A DNA stretch of 64,000 bases from Allobosea sp039673065. Lineage in GTDB: Bacteria; Pseudomonadota; Alphaproteobacteria; Rhizobiales; Beijerinckiaceae. Both the position numbers and the translations under genes were made by a program. The notes below the pieces were generated by a model. It was not told the DNA's origin. It saw only the letters and a program-made list of their open reading frames with translations, and made no database searches. The DNA lies in assembly GCF_039673065.1 (NCBI RefSeq), contig NZ_JBDJKW010000001.1:186001-250000 (forward strand), given 5' to 3'. Positions 19,976-27,197 of the stretch are shown here, piece after piece; within the stretch, counting starts at the first letter, position 1; the number at the start of each line of letters is the position of its first letter.

Positions 19976-20343
19976 TGAGTCCCACTCTCGCCATTCCCGC
20001 CGCCAAGCTCGCGGTCGGCGTCGCCGGCGGCCTGCTCGGCAAGCTGACCCAGGCCGCCGGCGACGAGCGCACCGCCAAGGCCCGCAAGGTCGCCGACGAT
20101 TTCGAGACCGTCTTCCTCGAGAATTTCACCCAGAACGTGATGAGCACTTCCGGCACCGAAGGTCCGCTCGGCGAGAACGGCACCGGCGGCGAGGTCTGGC
20201 GCTCGATGCTGACCCAGGAATACGCCCGCAACCTGCAGAAGGCCGGCGGGCTCGGCCTGTCCGACCAGATTCTGCGCGACCTGATCCAGGTGCAGGCCAA
20301 GGCGTCCGGCACGGCCGCGACCGGGGCGGGTCATGCTGGCTAG
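19975..20343 (+). CDS. flgJ: rod-binding protein FlgJ, N-terminal domain only
   Basis: 122 residues from ATG 19975, overlapping the last base of flgI. The rod-binding domain is clear: ADDFETVFLENFTQNVMST, then GGEVWRSMLTQEYARNLQKAGGLGLSDQI. The muramidase domain found in enterobacterial FlgJ is absent, as usual in alphaproteobacteria, so peptidoglycan must be opened by a separate enzyme. It serves as the rod cap/scaffold. The last 11 bases overlap flgN. Confidence 0.88.
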   Translation: MSPTLAIPAAKLAVGVAGGLLGKLTQAAGDERTAKARKVADDFETVFLENFTQNVMSTSGTEGPLGENGTGGEVWRSMLTQEYARNLQKAGGLGLSDQILRDLIQVQAKASGTAATGAGHAG

Positions 20344-20821
20344 GACACGCGTCATCGACGAACGCCCCCGCGTCGGCACCGCCGCGGAGGCGAACGGGCT
20401 GATCGAGGCCGTGCTGGAGACGCTGGGCGCGCTCTCGCATCTCGTCGGCGAGGAAACCGCGCTGGTGAAGGCCGGCCGCCTCGGCGAGGCGATGGAGCGC
20501 GAGCCGCGCAAGGCCGAGCTGGCGGGCGTCTATATGAAGGGCGTCGAGCAGATCAAGCTGAACGCGGTGGCGCTGGCGCGCTTCGTCCCGGAGAAGATCC
20601 GCCGCCTCAAGGAGGCGCATCTCGCCTTCCAGGGCCTGATCGAGATCAACCAGACCGTGCTCGCCACCGCCCGCGCCGTCTCGGAGACGATCGTGCGCGA
20701 CCTCGCCGGCGAGGCCAACCGCCCGATGCGTGCCGCCGGCTACGGGCCCGCAGCCACCGTCGGTGCCGGCGTATTCGCGCGGCCGAACGCCGGCCCGCTG
20801 ATGGTCTCCAAATCGCTCTGA
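20333..20821 (+). CDS. flgN: FlgN-like flagellar export chaperone
   Basis: 162 residues, mostly helical. The central heptad-like part (LIEAVLETLGALSHLVGEETALVKAGRLGEAM, then a second long helix to about 125) fits the FlgN family. IEINQTVLATARAVSETIVRDL is the usual closing helix. FlgN escorts FlgK and FlgL to the export gate, and both substrates are encoded about 5 kb downstream. The position after flgI-flgJ corresponds to the FlbY/FlgN gene in related genomes. It overlaps flgJ by 11 bases, suggesting translational coupling. Confidence 0.78.
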   Translation: MLARTRVIDERPRVGTAAEANGLIEAVLETLGALSHLVGEETALVKAGRLGEAMEREPRKAELAGVYMKGVEQIKLNAVALARFVPEKIRRLKEAHLAFQGLIEINQTVLATARAVSETIVRDLAGEANRPMRAAGYGPAATVGAGVFARPNAGPLMVSKSL

Positions 20822-20951
20822 CGGCGCGCCGGCAGCAACGCGGCGGCGCTGTCGTTCCGGATCGTTAACATTCTAGCGATCGCTCTAACCTGGCTTTCAG
20901 GCCTCGTCCGGATCATGCTGCCTGCTCTCATGCGAGTCAGGAGGTGTCGGC

Positions 20952-21419
20952 ATGGACGTCGGCGGAGTTGCCAGGCTGCCGGGGTCGGGTCCCGTCCAGG
21001 TCGCGCACAGGACCGATCTGTCGGTGCCTGCGGCCGCGACGCGCGTCGACCTGCCGGTCGAGAAGACGGTCCAGTCGCCGCCGGCGGGCCAGCCGCTGCA
21101 GCTCGATCTCGCGGCGCGGCGCAATGGCCGCCGCCATGAGGAGACCCGCGAGGCGGCTGCCCGCGCCCCGCAGTCGGAGGATCGCGAGCAGGCCAGCGCC
21201 CGCGAGGCGCTGCGCGAGGTGATCGAGCGGCGGCTCGACATCGACCCGCGTACCCGCAGCATCGTCATCCGCGAGACCAATCGCGAAACCGGCGAGACCG
21301 TCACCCAGATTCCCGACGAGACGATCCTCAAGCTGCGCGCCTTCTCGCGCGACCTGATGGAGCGCGCCCGGGAAAGCGAGACCGAGACGCGCCGGCATCT
21401 CGTCGAGCGCACCGCCTGA
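20952..21419 (+). CDS. flaG: FlaG-like flagellar protein
   Basis: 155 residues, with AGGAGG at about 20939-20944 before ATG 20952. The N-terminal half is disordered (Pro, Ala, Arg rich). The C-terminal half carries the FlaG-type module: a beta-strand-turn pattern RLDIDPRTRSIVIRETNRET, then GETVTQIPDETILKLRAFSRDLM. FlaG proteins affect filament length or stability, but the exact mechanism is unsettled. The position directly before the flagellins agrees. A terminator follows at 21456. Confidence 0.7.
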   Translation: MDVGGVARLPGSGPVQVAHRTDLSVPAAATRVDLPVEKTVQSPPAGQPLQLDLAARRNGRRHEETREAAARAPQSEDREQASAREALREVIERRLDIDPRTRSIVIRETNRETGETVTQIPDETILKLRAFSRDLMERARESETETRRHLVERTA

Positions 21420-21455
21420 TCCCGCGCCGCCCCGGCCACGACGACCCCGCTTTCG

Positions 21456-21484
21456 AAGCCCGCGCCCGCCCGGCGCGGGCTTTG
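21456..21484 (+). terminator. intrinsic terminator after flaG
   Basis: A perfect 11-bp stem (21456-21466 with 21472-21482) has a five-base loop, and the final TTT is part stem, part tail. It ends the flgI-flgJ-flgN-flaG unit, so the flagellin gene that follows needs its own promoter in the next about 120 bp. Confidence 0.7.
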
Positions 21485-21544
21485 CCGTCTCGACTGTGCC
21501 TATCGCGGTTGAGGCGGCGTTAACCACGCCCGAAAGCCGCCCGG

Positions 21545-21556
21545 ATTGCGCGCAAT
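21545..21556. promoter_or_regulatory. 12-bp perfect palindrome upstream of first flagellin
   Basis: ATTGCGCGCAAT is a perfect palindrome about 54 bp before the first leader hairpin. It sits in the only region that can hold the flagellin promoter. It could be an operator. No protein is assigned. Confidence 0.3.
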
Positions 21557-21609
21557 TCGCGCTTCGAAATTTACGACTCGTTGGGGGATGGGCCGCGATG
21601 GTCGCACGG

Positions 21610-21657
21610 CCGGATCCAGAAGGGTCCGGCGCCAGAAGGCATCTTACCAGAAGGTAA
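21610..21657 (+). promoter_or_regulatory. triple CCAGAAGG hairpin leader of first flagellin mRNA
   Basis: CCAGAAGG occurs three times, at 21616-21623, 21632-21639 and 21647-21654. Each copy is the tip of a hairpin with an AGAA loop. The first has an 8-bp stem (21610-21617 with 21622-21629, one wobble). The second has a GCC/GGC stem (21631-21640). The third has a TTACC/GGTAA stem (21644-21657). The third contains the likely ribosome site AGAAGG, 7 bases before ATG 21662. FlbT is known in Caulobacter to act on flagellin mRNA leaders, so these are candidate sites for it, by inference. The second flagellin lacks them. Confidence 0.6.
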
Positions 21658-21661
21658 AACC

Positions 21662-23092
21662 ATGTCCGTCTCCATCTCCGCCGGCGTCCGTTCCGCGCTC
21701 TCCTCGCTCCAGTCCACGGCTGCCGCGGCTCAGGCCTCGCAGCTCAAGCTGGCCACCGGCAAGCGCGTCAACTCGGCCGTCGACAACCCGGTCAACTTCT
21801 TCACCGCCGCTTCGCTGAACAACCGCGCGAGCCAGCTCACCGGCCTGCTCGACGGCATCTCGAACGGCATCCAGACCATCCAGGCGGCCTCCAAGGGCAT
21901 CGACGGCATCACCAAGCTGGTGAGCTCGCTGCAGTCGACCATCAAGCAGGCCCAGTCCGACGCCGCCCAGAACCGTCCGGCGATCTCCGGCACCGCTCTC
22001 GCCACCGCCGCCGAAGCCGGCGCGACCAGCAAGAGCCTGAAGGACATCGCCCTCGACAAGCGCATCGGCGCGGACGCGACCGAGAGCCCGACCACCCCGG
22101 GCACCTATGTCGCCAACACCGCGACCGCCGCGACGGCCGGCTCGGCCGGTGACCTCGGTTACGACACCCGTGGCACCGCCACGGATGCCAACACCGCCAA
22201 CAAGATGGTCATCCACATCGGCAAGGGCGCCGGCACCGGCACCGACCTGACCAAGATCGAACTCGACATCGACACGAACACCACCGTTCGTGACGTCGTC
22301 AACGCGATCAACGGCTCGGGCGTGGCCACCGCCTTCGTCGACGAGAAGGGCCAGCTCAACGTCAAGGGCACGGGTTCCGAGAAGCTCAGCGTCGGCATCG
22401 GCATGGGCGGCGCGGCCGACGTCGCCGGTCCTCCGGCCGTGTCCGCCGAGGCCGGCGCTCTCGCCGCTGCCGAGGCCAAGGCTCTCGACGGCACGCAGAA
22501 CGCGCTGTTCGGCCTCGCCACCACGGACCGCACCACCGGCAAGGACTCGTCGAACGTCACCTCCTCGACGCGTTCGAACCTGATCGACCAGTACAACGAT
22601 CTGCGCAGCAAGATCGACGACCTGGCCAAGGATGCGGGCTTCAACGGCATCAACCTGCTCGGCGGCGACCGTCTCTCGATCGCCTTCAACGAGAAGGGTG
22701 GCAAGAACCAGACCAAGCTGGACATCCAGGGCAACTCGATCACCGCCGATAATCTCGGCCTGGTCAAGGCCGGCAACACCCAGCTCGTCGGGCAGGTCAA
22801 CTTCCAGAACGATCTCGATCTGGAGAAGGCCGGCGAGTCGCTGACCAGCGCGCTCTCCTCGCTGAAGTCGTTCTCGTCGAGCCTGGGCGCCAACCTCTCG
22901 GTGGCCCAGACCCGTCAGGACTTCACCCGCGACATGGCCGATGTGCTGAACACGGGCGCCAGCAACCTGGTGAACGTCGACGCCAACGCCGAGGCGGCCA
23001 ACCTGCTCGCTCTGCAGACCCGCCAGCAGCTCTCCCAGACCGCCCTGTCGCTCTCGAACCAGAGCGAGCAGGCCGTCCTGCGGATGTTCTGA
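21662..23092 (+). CDS. flagellin (first of two tandem paralogs)
   Basis: 476 residues from ATG 21662. The frame is open back to 21581, but the earlier part encodes the leader hairpins. The N-terminal D0/D1 helix is typical (RSALSSLQSTAAAAQASQLKLATGKRVNSAVDNP), as is the C-terminal one (LLALQTRQQLSQTALSLSNQSEQAVLRMF). The middle (about 130-330) is a variable, Ala/Thr/Gly-rich outer domain. It is the filament subunit, exported through the FlhB-FliPQR gate. It is closely related to the next gene and shares a 115-bp segment with only two differences. The leader, the 3' hairpins and the nearby flbT/flaF point to control after transcription. Confidence 0.95.
   Translation: MSVSISAGVRSALSSLQSTAAAAQASQLKLATGKRVNSAVDNPVNFFTAASLNNRASQLTGLLDGISNGIQTIQAASKGIDGITKLVSSLQSTIKQAQSDAAQNRPAISGTALATAAEAGATSKSLKDIALDKRIGADATESPTTPGTYVANTATAATAGSAGDLGYDTRGTATDANTANKMVIHIGKGAGTGTDLTKIELDIDTNTTVRDVVNAINGSGVATAFVDEKGQLNVKGTGSEKLSVGIGMGGAADVAGPPAVSAEAGALAAAEAKALDGTQNALFGLATTDRTTGKDSSNVTSSTRSNLIDQYNDLRSKIDDLAKDAGFNGINLLGGDRLSIAFNEKGGKNQTKLDIQGNSITADNLGLVKAGNTQLVGQVNFQNDLDLEKAGESLTSALSSLKSFSSSLGANLSVAQTRQDFTRDMADVLNTGASNLVNVDANAEAANLLALQTRQQLSQTALSLSNQSEQAVLRMF
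21841..21955 (+). repeat. 115-bp near-identical segment shared with second flagellin (copy 1)
   Basis: This segment matches 23466-23580 with two mismatches in 115 bases. It encodes the conserved block GLLDGISNGIQTIQAAS and onward to KQAQ. Surrounding flagellin sequence diverges more, so the tract looks homogenised by gene conversion or is under strong constraint. Confidence 0.75.
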
Positions 23093-23100
23093 TCCTTCGT

Positions 23101-23133
23101 CCGCAGAATGCGGGCTGCCCACAGAATGTGGGC
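23101..23133 (+). other. two small GAA-loop hairpins in flagellin 3' region
   Basis: Hairpin 1 (23101-23113) has stem CCGCA/TGCGG. Hairpin 2 (23117-23133) has stem GCCCACA/TGTGGGC. Both have a GAA loop and share the core CAGAATG. They lie between the flagellin stop and the terminator. They may protect or regulate the mRNA, as an inference. Confidence 0.5.
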
Positions 23134-23144
23134 CGAAGACAAGG

Positions 23145-23172
23145 GAGGCGGGGCAATGGCCCCGCCTCTTTG
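23145..23172 (+). terminator. intrinsic terminator after first flagellin
   Basis: A perfect 10-bp stem (GAGGCGGGGC at 23145-23154 with 23159-23168) has an AATG loop and is followed by TTT. It separates the two flagellin genes, so each should have its own promoter. Confidence 0.8.
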
Positions 23173-23283
23173 CGTTTGCGGCCGGCAGCGCCCCCGATTT
23201 AACGGTTTGTTATCCCTAACGGCCCATGATCCCCCGGAAATGACCTAGCCAACGCCCGAGTCGCGCGTTCAGGGGACCTGAAG

Positions 23284-24711
23284 ATGGCCAATACGATCCT
23301 TTCAAACGGCGTCCGCAACAACCTCCTGACGCTGCAGCAGACCACCGCCCAGCAGAGCGTCATCCAGAACCGTCTGGCGACCGGCAGGAAGGTCAACTCG
23401 GCGATCGACAACCCGGTGAACTACTTCACGGCGATGTCGCTCGGCGACCGCGCCGGCCAGCTCAACGGCCTGCTCGACGGCATCTCGAACGGCATCCAGA
23501 CCATCCAGGCCGCCTCCAAGGGCATCGACGGCATCACCAAGCTGGTGAACTCGCTGCAGTCGACCATCAAGCAGGCCCAGGCCGACGCCGCCCAGAACCG
23601 CCCGACCATCACCGGAACCGGCACGACCCTGTCGTCCCCGGCCGAGGCGGCGGTGACCAGCAAGAGCCTCAAGGACATCGCGCTCGACAAGCGCATCGGC
23701 GAGAACGGCCAGGCCGGCCCTCCCTACGTCACGAACACCGCCACCGCCGCCACCCCGAGCTCGGCCGGTGACCTCGGCTTCGACCTGCTCGGCCCGGCCG
23801 GCACCAACACCGCCAACCAGATGGTGATCCAGATCGGCAAGGGCGCCGCCACCGGCACCGACCTGACCGAGATCACCCTGGCGATCGACGCCAACACCAC
23901 CGTCCGCGACGTGGTCAACGCGATCAACAGCTCCGGCGTCGCCAGCGCCTTCGTCGACGAGAAGGGCCAGCTCAACGTCAAGGGCGCGGGTTCGGAGAAG
24001 CTGAGTGTCGGCATCGGCGTCGGTGGCGCCGCCGCCGTGGCCGGCCCTCCGGCCGTGAGCGCCGCCGACGGCGCGCTCGCCGCCGCCCGCACTGCCGCCA
24101 CCAACGGCACCACGAACGCGCTGTTCGGCCTGGCGACGACCGACCGCACCGCCGGCAAGGATTCGTCGAACATCACCTCGGCGACCCGCTCGAACCTGAT
24201 CGATCAGTTCAACGACCTGCGCAACAAGATCGACGATCTGGCCAAGGATGCCGGCTTCAACGGCATCAACCTGCTGGCCGGCGACCGTCTGACGATCCAG
24301 TTCAACGAGAAGACCGGCAAGAACCAGACCAAGTTGGACATTCAGGGCTCGAACCTGACCGCCGACAATCTCGGCATTCCGCGCGGGGTGAACACCCAGC
24401 TGACCGGCTTCATCAACTTCCAGAACGACATGGACCTCGACAAGGCGACGGAGTCGCTGACCAACGCGCTCACCTCGCTGAAGTCGCTGGCCTCGACCCT
24501 GGGCTCCAACCTCTCGGTCGCCCAGACCCGGCAGGACTTCACCAAGGAGATGGCCAACGTGCTGACCACCGGCGCCGGCAATCTCGTCCTGGCCGATCCC
24601 AACGAGGAGGGCGCGAGCCTGCTGGCGCTCAACACCCGCCAGCAGCTCTCGCAGACGGCCCTTTCGCTCGCCAACCAGGCCGACCAGGGCGTGCTGCGCC
24701 TGTTCGGTTGA
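23284..24711 (+). CDS. flagellin (second of two tandem paralogs)
   Basis: 475 residues. The N-terminal helix is VRNNLLTLQQTTAQQSVIQNRLATGRKVNSAIDNP. The C-terminal helix is LLALNTRQQLSQTALSLANQADQGVLRLFG. It has the same domain plan as its upstream neighbour, with a similar variable middle. The upstream gap of 191 bp contains the first gene's terminator, and at 23199-23213 a weak TTAA-N7-TTAT. Its leader lacks the CCAGAAGG hairpins, so the two filament subunits may be translated under different control. flbT follows 43 bp downstream. Confidence 0.95.
   Translation: MANTILSNGVRNNLLTLQQTTAQQSVIQNRLATGRKVNSAIDNPVNYFTAMSLGDRAGQLNGLLDGISNGIQTIQAASKGIDGITKLVNSLQSTIKQAQADAAQNRPTITGTGTTLSSPAEAAVTSKSLKDIALDKRIGENGQAGPPYVTNTATAATPSSAGDLGFDLLGPAGTNTANQMVIQIGKGAATGTDLTEITLAIDANTTVRDVVNAINSSGVASAFVDEKGQLNVKGAGSEKLSVGIGVGGAAAVAGPPAVSAADGALAAARTAATNGTTNALFGLATTDRTAGKDSSNITSATRSNLIDQFNDLRNKIDDLAKDAGFNGINLLAGDRLTIQFNEKTGKNQTKLDIQGSNLTADNLGIPRGVNTQLTGFINFQNDMDLDKATESLTNALTSLKSLASTLGSNLSVAQTRQDFTKEMANVLTTGAGNLVLADPNEEGASLLALNTRQQLSQTALSLANQADQGVLRLFG
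23466..23580 (+). repeat. 115-bp near-identical segment shared with first flagellin (copy 2)
   Basis: Partner of 21841-21955, with two mismatches. The direct orientation and 1.6 kb spacing make deletion or conversion between the two genes possible. Confidence 0.75.
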
Positions 24712-24754
24712 GCCGGCGCGCACCTCCCTCCCCCACGCAGAAGGCGCGGCAGAC

Positions 24755-25147
24755 ATGGCCCTGAAGGTCGAGCTCAAGCCGAACGAGCGCATCATCATCG
24801 GCACGGTGGTGATCCGCAACGAGGAGCAGCGCACGCGCTTCTTCATCGAAGGGCAGGCGCCGATCCTGCGCGAGAAGGACATTCTCACGCCGGCCAGCGC
24901 CGACACGCCCGCCCGCAAGATCTACCTCGCCGTGCAGCTGATGTATCTGGCCGGCGACCCGACGACGCAGCACGGGGTCTATTTCGACCTCGTGCGCGAC
25001 TTCCTGCAGGCAGCACCCAGCTCTCTGCCAATTGTTTCCGAAATCAATAACTTCATTTTAAGCTCGGAGCTCTACAAGGCTCTGAAGTCGGCCAAAAAGC
25101 TGATCGCGTACGAGGCGGAGCTCTTCGAGAATGCAAAGCGGGTTTAA
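24755..25147 (+). CDS. flbT: flagellin mRNA regulator FlbT
   Basis: 130 residues, the family size. The start MALKVELKPNERIIIG matches FlbT, as do NEEQRTRFFIEGQAPILREKDIL and KIYLAVQLMYLAGD. In Caulobacter FlbT binds the flagellin mRNA 5' leader and promotes its decay until the hook is complete. In Brucella it has been reported to act positively. It is placed right after the flagellins and overlaps flaF by 17 bases, so the two proteins should be made together. Confidence 0.93.
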   Translation: MALKVELKPNERIIIGTVVIRNEEQRTRFFIEGQAPILREKDILTPASADTPARKIYLAVQLMYLAGDPTTQHGVYFDLVRDFLQAAPSSLPIVSEINNFILSSELYKALKSAKKLIAYEAELFENAKRV

Positions 25148-25502
25148 CGCCTACGCCGCGGCCGCACGGACCGCCCAGCACACCGCCTCCCCCCGCGAGC
25201 TCGAAGCCTCCCTGCTGCTGAAAGCCGGCACCCGCCTCCAGGCCATCATGGACGACTGGGCGGGCCGAGCGCCGGAGCTCGACGAGGCGCTCGCCTACAA
25301 CCGCAAGCTCTGGACGCTGCTGGTCTCGGCGGTGATAGCCGAGGACAACCCGCTGCCGGTCGCCATCAAGCGCAACATCCTGTCGCTGGCGAACTTCATC
25401 TTCAACCACACCTTCCGCGTCGCGGCCGATCCCGGCCCGCAGTCGCTGGGCGTGCTGGTGCAGATCAACCGCGACATCGCCGCCGGCCTGCGCGGCCGCT
25501 GA
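25131..25502 (+). CDS. flaF: flagellar regulator FlaF
   Basis: 123 residues. FlaF hallmarks are AYAAAARTAQHTASPRELEASLLLKA near the start, NRKLWTLLVSAVIAEDNPLP in the middle and LSLANFIFNHTF after it. FlaF is needed for flagellin synthesis or secretion in Caulobacter and acts opposite to FlbT. It overlaps flbT by 17 bases. A long hairpin follows the stop. Confidence 0.92.
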   Translation: MQSGFNAYAAAARTAQHTASPRELEASLLLKAGTRLQAIMDDWAGRAPELDEALAYNRKLWTLLVSAVIAEDNPLPVAIKRNILSLANFIFNHTFRVAADPGPQSLGVLVQINRDIAAGLRGR

Positions 25503-25550
25503 CCTCGCGTCCTATAGACGCCTCGTACGAAGCGAGGCCGCCCCGAGATC

Positions 25551-25590
25551 CGAACGCCGCCCGGCCCCGCCGTGGCGGCGTTCGCGTTTC
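25551..25590 (+). terminator. probable terminator after flaF
   Basis: A perfect 11-bp stem (CGAACGCCGCC at 25551-25561 with 25574-25584) has a 12-base loop, followed by CGTTTC. The T run is short, so termination strength is uncertain. Confidence 0.55.
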
Positions 25591-25607
25591 CGGCGGCCCG
25601 CGCCGCA

Positions 25608-25642
25608 ATGAAGAGCCCGCCACCGCGGATGCGATGGCGGGC
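25608..25642 (-). terminator. probable terminator after flgL
   Basis: On the minus strand an 8-bp stem (25635-25642 with 25615-25622) is followed by TCTTCATT. It is 28 bp past the flgL stop and ends the flgE-flgK-flgL unit. Confidence 0.5.
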
Positions 25643-25669
25643 GGGCGCGTGGCCGCGAGGGGCGGGGCG

Positions 25670-27187
25670 TCAGAGGAAGTTGGTGAGGTTCAGCCGGCCG
25701 AGGCTCGCCGTGGTCTGGTAGCTGGCCTGGAGCCTGGTCTGCAGTTCCAACAACTGCATCGCCACCTCCTCGGTGGTGACGTTCTCGACGCTCTCCAGCG
25801 TCTGGGTCAGGTAGCCCTGGGTCGCGACATGGCGTTCCTTGGCCTTGGCCATGGCGTTCTGCGCCGTGCCGAGCTCGACGATGATCTCGGACGGGTTCTG
25901 CACGCCGGGCGGAAAGCCGAGCTGGTCGCGCACCCGCTCCGTCATCGCCTCGTAGCGATCGCGCGAGGCCGCGTCGCCGGCCGGGAAGGTCTCGGCCGCG
26001 AGGACGGCGAACTGGGCGAGACCGGTACGGAAGGCCTGCTCGTTGGCGCGCGCGCCGGTCTGCGCCGTCTCGCTGCGGTCGATCTGCACGGTCGAGGTCG
26101 AACGCGCGGTGCCGGCCCCGTCGTCGCCCTTGTACCAGATCACCGTGTCGGCCTCGGTGCCGGCCACCGGCGCGGTCGCCGCATTGGCGAAATCGGGTCC
26201 GGGAACCCGCAGCGGCGGGCTGCCATTGCTACCGGCGAAGAAATCGCCCGCCGCCTTCTGGGCAGAGGCGGCGGAGAGCGCACGGTCGGCGTGATGCGTC
26301 AGCGCCTTGCCCAGCGCGGCGCGCAGGTTCGCGGCGGTGGCGTCGGCATCGGCCCCGATCGCGAAGGTCTCGTGCTCGGTCCCGCTCGCGCCTTCGGCCC
26401 GCGCGGTCAGCGTGATCTCCTGCGTGCTGCCGTCGGGCAGCGTCAGCGAGACGCGCAGCGTGTCGCCGACGGACGGCGTACCGGTGACGTCCACCGCGAT
26501 GTCGGCCGGCGGGCCGGCGGTATAGGCGGTGGTCAACGCCGCCGAGGAGCTTGCAGCGCCCGAGAGCTTGAAGCCGTAGAAGGCGCTGGCCGCGCCCTCC
26601 GCCAGGGTCACCTGCGGGTCGGTGCCACCGAGCGTCAGCCGGCCGAGCCCGTCATCGCCGCGATCGGCGAGGCGGCGTTCGGCGATCAGCTGCTTCAGGC
26701 CGGCGCGGCCGGCACCGTCGCCGTCCATGATCAGCGAGAAGCTCTCGACCGGCTCCTTGTCGGCGGTGCGGCCGGAGAACAGATAGCGCCCGTTGATCTG
26801 GCTGTTGAGCAGGTCGAGCGTCTGCTTGAACTTCTCCTCCGCCAGTTCCTGCGGCGCGGTACGGCCCGAGGCGGTCTCGAGATAGGTGCCGGAGCGCACG
26901 TCCTTCAGCGTCTCGGCGGTGATCTTGGCGTAGGTGTCGACCGCGGTGCTTGCGATCTTGAGGTTGACCTGGCCGCGCTCGATGCCGGTCAGCCAGCCAT
27001 CGAGCGCCGAGAGCTTGCCGTTGAGATCGAGGCTGACATTGCGGTCGAGCCCGAGCCCGGCATAGGTCTCGCTCTTCTTCTTGGTCGCGAGCTGGCGCTG
27101 CAGGTCGTCGAGCTGGGTGCGGCCGCTGACGAACTGGTGCGGGGTGGCGGTGCGGTAGGCGCCGCGTCCTGTGGCGGTGATGGTCAT
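25670..27187 (-). CDS. flgL: flagellar hook-associated protein 3 FlgL
   Basis: 505 residues, longer than enterobacterial FlgL but common for this group. The N-terminal part carries QFVSGRTQLDDLQRQLATKKKSETYAGLGLDR, corresponding to the flagellin-like helix. NSQINGRYLFSGRTADKEPV is the FlgL-specific block. The C-terminus has VENVTTEEVAMQLLELQTRLQASYQTTASLGRLNLTNFL. FlgL joins the hook-filament junction after FlgK. The middle (about 215-370) is a variable domain. It starts 10 bp after flgK. Confidence 0.93.
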   Translation of the reverse strand: MTITATGRGAYRTATPHQFVSGRTQLDDLQRQLATKKKSETYAGLGLDRNVSLDLNGKLSALDGWLTGIERGQVNLKIASTAVDTYAKITAETLKDVRSGTYLETASGRTAPQELAEEKFKQTLDLLNSQINGRYLFSGRTADKEPVESFSLIMDGDGAGRAGLKQLIAERRLADRGDDGLGRLTLGGTDPQVTLAEGAASAFYGFKLSGAASSSAALTTAYTAGPPADIAVDVTGTPSVGDTLRVSLTLPDGSTQEITLTARAEGASGTEHETFAIGADADATAANLRAALGKALTHHADRALSAASAQKAAGDFFAGSNGSPPLRVPGPDFANAATAPVAGTEADTVIWYKGDDGAGTARSTSTVQIDRSETAQTGARANEQAFRTGLAQFAVLAAETFPAGDAASRDRYEAMTERVRDQLGFPPGVQNPSEIIVELGTAQNAMAKAKERHVATQGYLTQTLESVENVTTEEVAMQLLELQTRLQASYQTTASLGRLNLTNFL

Positions 27188-27197
27188 CGCTCGGTCC

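Noticed and set aside
21509..21524. TTGA-N7-TTAAC as a CtrA site for the first flagellin
   Set aside because: It is one mismatch from consensus, but its left half is weak and no second site supports it.
21581..21661. Upstream start at 21581 giving a 27-residue N-terminal extension of the first flagellin
   Set aside because: Flagellin N-termini begin at the D0 helix (MSVSISAG). The extra part is encoded by the repeated hairpin leader, and AGAAGG is well placed for ATG 21662.
23199..23213. TTAA-N7-TTAT as a CtrA site for the second flagellin
   Set aside because: The right half is imperfect and there is no supporting copy, so it is too weak to list as a site.
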